A stretch of DNA of 27,754 bases from a virus. Below the pieces are notes generated by a model. That model worked only from the letters and a program-made list of their open reading frames with translations, did no database searches and had not been told where the DNA came from. Location: positions 1-27,754 of the IMG/VR virus record IMGVR_UViG_3300017776_000133; one strand, 5' to 3'. Numbering within the stretch: the first letter of the stretch is position 1; each line of letters begins with the position of its first letter. The position numbers were made by a program, and so were the translations under genes. This document shows, piece after piece, positions 24,392-27,754 of this stretch.

Positions 24392-26182
24392 TTAAAACTG
24401 TTCAAACTCTAGCTGTTTATCAACATCTTCTATGTTAATATGTTGATATAGTTTAGAAAAGGGGCCTATCATACTAAAGCCAGCGTGATTTGGATTAAAA
24501 TCAAAGTAAAATGGATCATCTATTGCTGTTGGTTCTCCACCAGTTTCTTGCTCTCTAACTTTACGCACATGAAACTCTGTTCTGTTGCGTTTCTCTACAT
24601 CAGGATGATGTATTTTTCTATGTATAGTAATGAAGCAGTCAGCTCTGTTTACCCACATGCCACCGTATTCTGTATCAGGAGCGAGGGGTGCAATAGGCTG
24701 TCCATCATCCCCCTTTTGCCTCTGCGCTGATGTAATCGAGTGTGCGTTTACCCATACAGCTATGTCTAACCTATTACAAAATGTGAGGAAAGATCCAGCT
24801 GCTTCGTAATGGTACTCAAATGCTGATCCTGATTTGTTTGATGTAAGAGCTACCTTAAGAGAGTTGTATGGATCTATAAGCAACCCATCTATCTTTCTAT
24901 GCCTAGTAATCTTTTCTGTGTATACAAGTAGGTCTGCATAGCTAAGCATCTTTGTGTTGTCTATCAATATAAAATGCTTCGACACCCACTTCATCATGTA
25001 TCGCACCTCACCTTCAGTCATTTCGTCTAGCGACTTACCGCAAGCAAACTGCATAAGTTTGATCTTAACGTTAGCAGTTTTATTTTCTGAAGAGTAGATT
25101 ACCCATACCCAATCATTATTTATAGATATAGTAACCATCATGTACAGCATAAACGTAGTTTTACCTACAGAGCTGTGCCCTGATATCATAACAAACTCTT
25201 TCTTGTAGATAAAGTTTTTATCAAACAGCACGTTACCTGTACCACACCCTTTTTCTATCTCTCCATTCTTGTATCTAATAATCCAGTCTAAATCCTCTAC
25301 GTCAGAACTCATAAACGACATGTCGCCATCTGATAGTAGCAACTCTCTTTGCGCTTCCTCTTCTGCCTCTATAGTCTCATGTATAGGCGCCATCTTACCA
25401 CGCTCTATGCCATCACGAATTGTATTCTTAGCGACGTACATATCGTCAACCTCACGCAGCTCTATCTCACGTTCTAAGACACGGTACGCTTCAAACTCAT
25501 CTACCCTGCCTACAGATATATACCCACCCATAAGTATCGCAGCTTTGAGTAGCACGTTATGCTTCTCCCCATCAGGCGCATTGCGTATCATCCTGGCGGC
25601 AAGGTGTAGCTTAGTATAGTCTGTAGATATTTCTTTTACCTCAGCTACCTGCGTCTTTGGAATGTCATCAAAGAGCATCTTGCCGAAATGCTCTGACTCT
25701 ATCTTTATAACAGCATCAGGATCGTAGCTCTCGAAGCACGCTCTACTTTCATTGATCCCCGTACTATCAACCTCTAGGTTATACTTGTTATCAAAGTACT
25801 CTACTAACGCACGAAAGTGATCTCTATGATTTTCTGAGTTTGTAACTTTAACAACAGCCTTTAGCCCATCGCCAGACGGACTTACCCAGCATGCTTTTAC
25901 AAAAGGATCTAGTGATAGTATTGACTTGCTTTTATCAACGTCAATGTGGTCAAAATCTAAGACGATGTAGCCACTATGCTTTATTAGCGAAGAGTCTTTG
26001 CGTTCATTAAACTTACCGCTAAATAATACTACAGGTAGCTTTGACTTTAAAGACTTATCTCCTCCTCTAATTTTTTCTATCGCAGATTTTTGCTTACCAG
26101 ATTTTACCCTGTCTAAGCACTGTTCTAACGATATGTAATTAGGAGCGTCTTTGCTGTATAGGTCACGATATATTGTGAGCAT
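24392..26182 (-). CDS. Primase-like (BT4734/VirE-N) and RecA-type replicative helicase fusion
   Basis: The 596 residues carry three modules. Residues ~45-160 match the BT4734-like/VirE N-terminal domain: LPVVLFSGKFNER, then IVLDFDHID with D76 and D78, SPSGDGLKAVVKV (101-113), and SRACFESYDPDA. The paired acidic residues and following SPSG resemble archaeo-eukaryotic primase-type sites, so priming activity is possible but unproven. Residues ~195-265 look like a PriCT-like helical linker. Residues ~310-560 form a RecA/DnaB-like ATPase with Walker A GHSSVGKT (335-342), Walker B IDGLLIDPYN (D437) and the VWVNAHS motif (476-482). The fusion would act as replisome helicase with attached primase-like domain, analogous to T7 gp4. 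It overlaps the upstream HTH gene by 20 nt. This domain pairing is typical of Bacteroidetes elements. Confidence 0.9.
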   Translation of the reverse strand: MLTIYRDLYSKDAPNYISLEQCLDRVKSGKQKSAIEKIRGGDKSLKSKLPVVLFSGKFNERKDSSLIKHSGYIVLDFDHIDVDKSKSILSLDPFVKACWVSPSGDGLKAVVKVTNSENHRDHFRALVEYFDNKYNLEVDSTGINESRACFESYDPDAVIKIESEHFGKMLFDDIPKTQVAEVKEISTDYTKLHLAARMIRNAPDGEKHNVLLKAAILMGGYISVGRVDEFEAYRVLEREIELREVDDMYVAKNTIRDGIERGKMAPIHETIEAEEEAQRELLLSDGDMSFMSSDVEDLDWIIRYKNGEIEKGCGTGNVLFDKNFIYKKEFVMISGHSSVGKTTFMLYMMVTISINNDWVWVIYSSENKTANVKIKLMQFACGKSLDEMTEGEVRYMMKWVSKHFILIDNTKMLSYADLLVYTEKITRHRKIDGLLIDPYNSLKVALTSNKSGSAFEYHYEAAGSFLTFCNRLDIAVWVNAHSITSAQRQKGDDGQPIAPLAPDTEYGGMWVNRADCFITIHRKIHHPDVEKRNRTEFHVRKVREQETGGEPTAIDDPFYFDFNPNHAGFSMIGPFSKLYQHINIEDVDKQLEFEQF

Positions 26183-26519
26183 GATCTACCTCAGTCTTTT
26201 TCTTAATATCCATAGCTGTTTTATAACACATCCTATACAATGTCGATTGCTTTATATTTTCTTCATGCTTATCAAACACATGATACATTGTAGTTCTATC
26301 CATACCCCATGTCTTAGCCAGTAGTTGTGGGTGACAAAAATTTCTAAATGCATTTATAAAAGCGTATCTTAAAAAGACATACTCCATCTTCCTCGTTTTT
26401 ATTTCTTTGTACATATCCTCTGGAAGAGCTAAACTCAGGTACTCATTCTTTAAAGTATCCATAATATCTAAAGTGTAGCCTAAATGTTTTGGCTTTCTTT
26501 CTCTACTTAACTGTCTCAT
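26163..26519 (-). CDS. DnaA domain IV-like helix-turn-helix protein
   Basis: The 118 residues are basic and helical. Residues ~45-90 read like the DNA-binding domain IV of DnaA: a long helix (YVFLRYAFINAFRN), then PQLLAKTWGMDRTTMYHVFDK, where GMDRTTMYH parallels the GRDHTTVLH signature that contacts the DnaA box. No AAA+ ATPase domain is present, so it is not a full initiator. It overlaps the upstream nuclease gene by 4 nt and the downstream primase-helicase by 20 nt, placing it squarely in the replication operon. It may mark the phage origin, recruit the helicase, or interfere with host initiation. Similar lone HTH proteins are called hypothetical in many phages. Fold confidence is moderate and function is inferred. 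Confidence 0.55.
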   Translation of the reverse strand: MRQLSRERKPKHLGYTLDIMDTLKNEYLSLALPEDMYKEIKTRKMEYVFLRYAFINAFRNFCHPQLLAKTWGMDRTTMYHVFDKHEENIKQSTLYRMCYKTAMDIKKKTEVDHAHNIS

Positions 26520-27271
26520 ATGTAATCTGTTTCATAGTAAGATGATGCTTTTACACCGCTATCTAAATGCTCACGTATCCGAGCAACGGCCTTTTCAAAC
26601 TTCATCCTCCCAAAGTTTAATGTGTCTTCAGAAGCAAAGTATAATCCTACTGCATACGGATATGTCTTTTCTTGGACTACCCATCTGAAGTCATCTATCC
26701 CAAGGACCTGAGTATACATGTATGCCTGAATGTCGTAACCAAAGTCACGAACACTCCAACGGAACTTACTTATCTTCTGTGTAGTTTTAGAGTCAGATAT
26801 ATATCCGTCTCCTAGTACATCTAAAAATCCACGCACAGGTACGTCGTTTATAAAATCATTAAACTCATACTGTGCATCGCCATTCAAAGAAGTTTCATGA
26901 ACTCCCGTATCATGTAGGCGCTCTATCATCTCTTTTGCTTTAGCAACATCTTCATGTGACACAGTTTCTTTACCTTCTTCTGCTATAGATTCTTTCCATT
27001 CAGAGTAAGCCTTGGTTCTTTGAGGAGCCTTACCCCCTATCTCTAAGCATATAACTGTATCGTCTGCGACTACGAACTGATCGCTAAACGACTCAGGAGT
27101 TAGGAGCAGGCAGTCATATAGCTTACCAAAAGCTAAAGCTGGACTTTCAAACTTAAGTTGGTTTCTCATCTTCATCTCAAAGAGTTGCATATCTTGTAGC
27201 GCAACTTTAATAGACGAGTATGAGAGGTACGATTTACCATACCTATCTTTTAGCTGAGTTGATAAATCCAT
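26516..27271 (-). CDS. PD-(D/E)XK exonuclease, RecB/Cas4/RecE-like
   Basis: The 251 residues contain the full motif series of RecB-family nucleases, as in the RecE/exonuclease VIII and DUF3799-type families. AFGKLYDCLLLTPE (47-60) is the position where relatives carry GxxxH. VRGFLDVL (D151) follows, then YISDSKTT (D160, K162, the D/E-x-K step), and DIQAYMYTQ (Q182, Y184), the downstream QxxxY helix. The expected His of motif I is Asp here (YDCLL), a small deviation. It would digest DNA ends for recombination or repair during phage replication, and a single-strand annealing protein may be encoded outside the window. Its ATG overlaps the stop of the upstream gene (TAATG on the minus strand), and its end overlaps the DnaA-like gene by 4 nt, so the operon is tightly coupled. 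Confidence 0.85.
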   Translation of the reverse strand: MDLSTQLKDRYGKSYLSYSSIKVALQDMQLFEMKMRNQLKFESPALAFGKLYDCLLLTPESFSDQFVVADDTVICLEIGGKAPQRTKAYSEWKESIAEEGKETVSHEDVAKAKEMIERLHDTGVHETSLNGDAQYEFNDFINDVPVRGFLDVLGDGYISDSKTTQKISKFRWSVRDFGYDIQAYMYTQVLGIDDFRWVVQEKTYPYAVGLYFASEDTLNFGRMKFEKAVARIREHLDSGVKASSYYETDYI

Positions 27272-27754
27272 TACTTATTTTTTTTAACTTTTACTAAAGC
27301 ATCAGAATAAATGTCACTGAAATATTCTAACTGATCATTTTCTTTATTGTAAGTCTGTATGTAGTTCTTTTGACACATTAAATTAATTGCGTCAATATTT
27401 AATCCTTGGTTGTCAAAGTGTAATACTTTTATCGATCTAGAAATTTTCTGACTAAAAGGACTTGCTTTCATTGGGTGTTCATTCATAACCATAAGCGTAT
27501 CAAAAATTTCTGCACCTGACTTTTCATCCATTCTATATGTCATGTCTTTTAGCCTCGACCTTAAACCACTGTAAGTCCTGTTTTCCATAAGTACTTCCAA
27601 ACCAGTAATTAAACTTAACTTATTTTTGGATTCTTTATTCCATTGCTTAGAAATTTTTACTGCTTGTTCAACATCAATATTGCCGCTTTCAGCAGCGTAG
27701 TTTGCATAATCCATAGCTGTCCATTTAGAACTAGTGTTATTTATAGCTATTGTA
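27271..27754 (-). CDS. C-terminal part of a ParB/Srx-like protein, 5' end beyond window
   Basis: An internal ATG at 27714 would give 147 residues. However, the frame stays open to the right edge, and the extra residues (AINNTSSKWTAMDYANYAAE) read as continuous protein. The gene therefore probably starts outside the window. An Asn-rich turn, then KWT, then a DYANYAAESGN helix resembles the region after the ParB/sulfiredoxin domain in Bacteroidetes phage and plasmid ParB-like proteins, where I..N...KW...DY is common. The rest is helical and basic, ending in a Lys-rich tail (VKVKKNK). The diagnostic ParB box itself would lie outside, so this is a tentative call. It is the most upstream leftward gene visible and is coupled to the exonuclease gene. 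A replication- or partition-related role is inference. Confidence 0.45.
   Translation of the reverse strand, partial: TIAINNTSSKWTAMDYANYAAESGNIDVEQAVKISKQWNKESKNKLSLITGLEVLMENRTYSGLRSRLKDMTYRMDEKSGAEIFDTLMVMNEHPMKASPFSQKISRSIKVLHFDNQGLNIDAINLMCQKNYIQTYNKENDQLEYFSDIYSDALVKVKKNK

Noticed and set aside
25269-25619. 116-aa Ser-rich plus-strand frame
   Set aside because: It is a shadow of the primase-helicase gene, with composition typical of antisense frames.

Overview
This window is part of the genome of a tailed double-stranded DNA phage, most likely a short-tailed (podovirus-like) phage of a Bacteroidetes host. Three things point to that host. (i) The operon following the second terminator is preceded by TATATTTGC, an exact match to the Bacteroidetes -7 promoter box TAnnTTTGC. 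(ii) The replicative helicase is fused to a BT4734/VirE-like N-terminal domain typical of Bacteroidetes and their phages. (iii) Genes lack clear Shine-Dalgarno sequences and start after A/T-rich leaders. The head-to-tail gene order and the giant nozzle/muzzle protein resemble crAss-like and other Bacteroidetes podoviruses. Membership of a named group cannot be settled from the window. No integrase, repressor, terminase, portal, DNA polymerase, tRNA, IS element or CRISPR array is visible.

Layout: 1-1400 holds the 3' part of the putative major capsid gene and a small capsid-proximal gene, closed by a hairpin terminator (1418-1455). 1474-2328 is a single basic, AT-hook-like protein gene of unknown role, closed by a perfect rho-independent terminator (2358-2383). 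A Bacteroidetes-type promoter then leads a rightward late operon of about 20.8 kb in which no gap between genes exceeds about 10 nt. It encodes two neck/adaptor proteins (246 and 269 aa), an 1805-aa tail nozzle, and three candidate ejection proteins. These are 319 aa, 1183 aa with a C-terminal NlpC/P60-like hydrolase domain, and 2678 aa with an HExxH motif. An M15 peptidase endolysin, a two-TM holin-like protein and a staphylococcal-nuclease-fold enzyme complete the operon.

23180-23258 is a short convergent intergenic gap with a weak candidate bidirectional terminator. From there to the right edge the genes run leftward and form a replication/recombination module. In transcription order these are a ParB-like C-terminal fragment (cut by the window edge), a RecB/Cas4-like PD-(D/E)XK nuclease, a DnaA-domain-IV-like HTH protein, the primase-like/helicase fusion, a T7 endonuclease I-like resolvase, a 74-aa orphan, and a small candidate PD-(D/E)XK nuclease.

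How it fits together: the leftward block would copy and process DNA early in infection. The rightward block builds the neck and tail nozzle, loads proteins that cross the envelope during DNA injection (carrying a murein hydrolase and a metallopeptidase-like module), and then lyses the cell. The two blocks converge, as is common for phages with separate early and late transcription. All assignments come from motif reading by eye; no database search was run.
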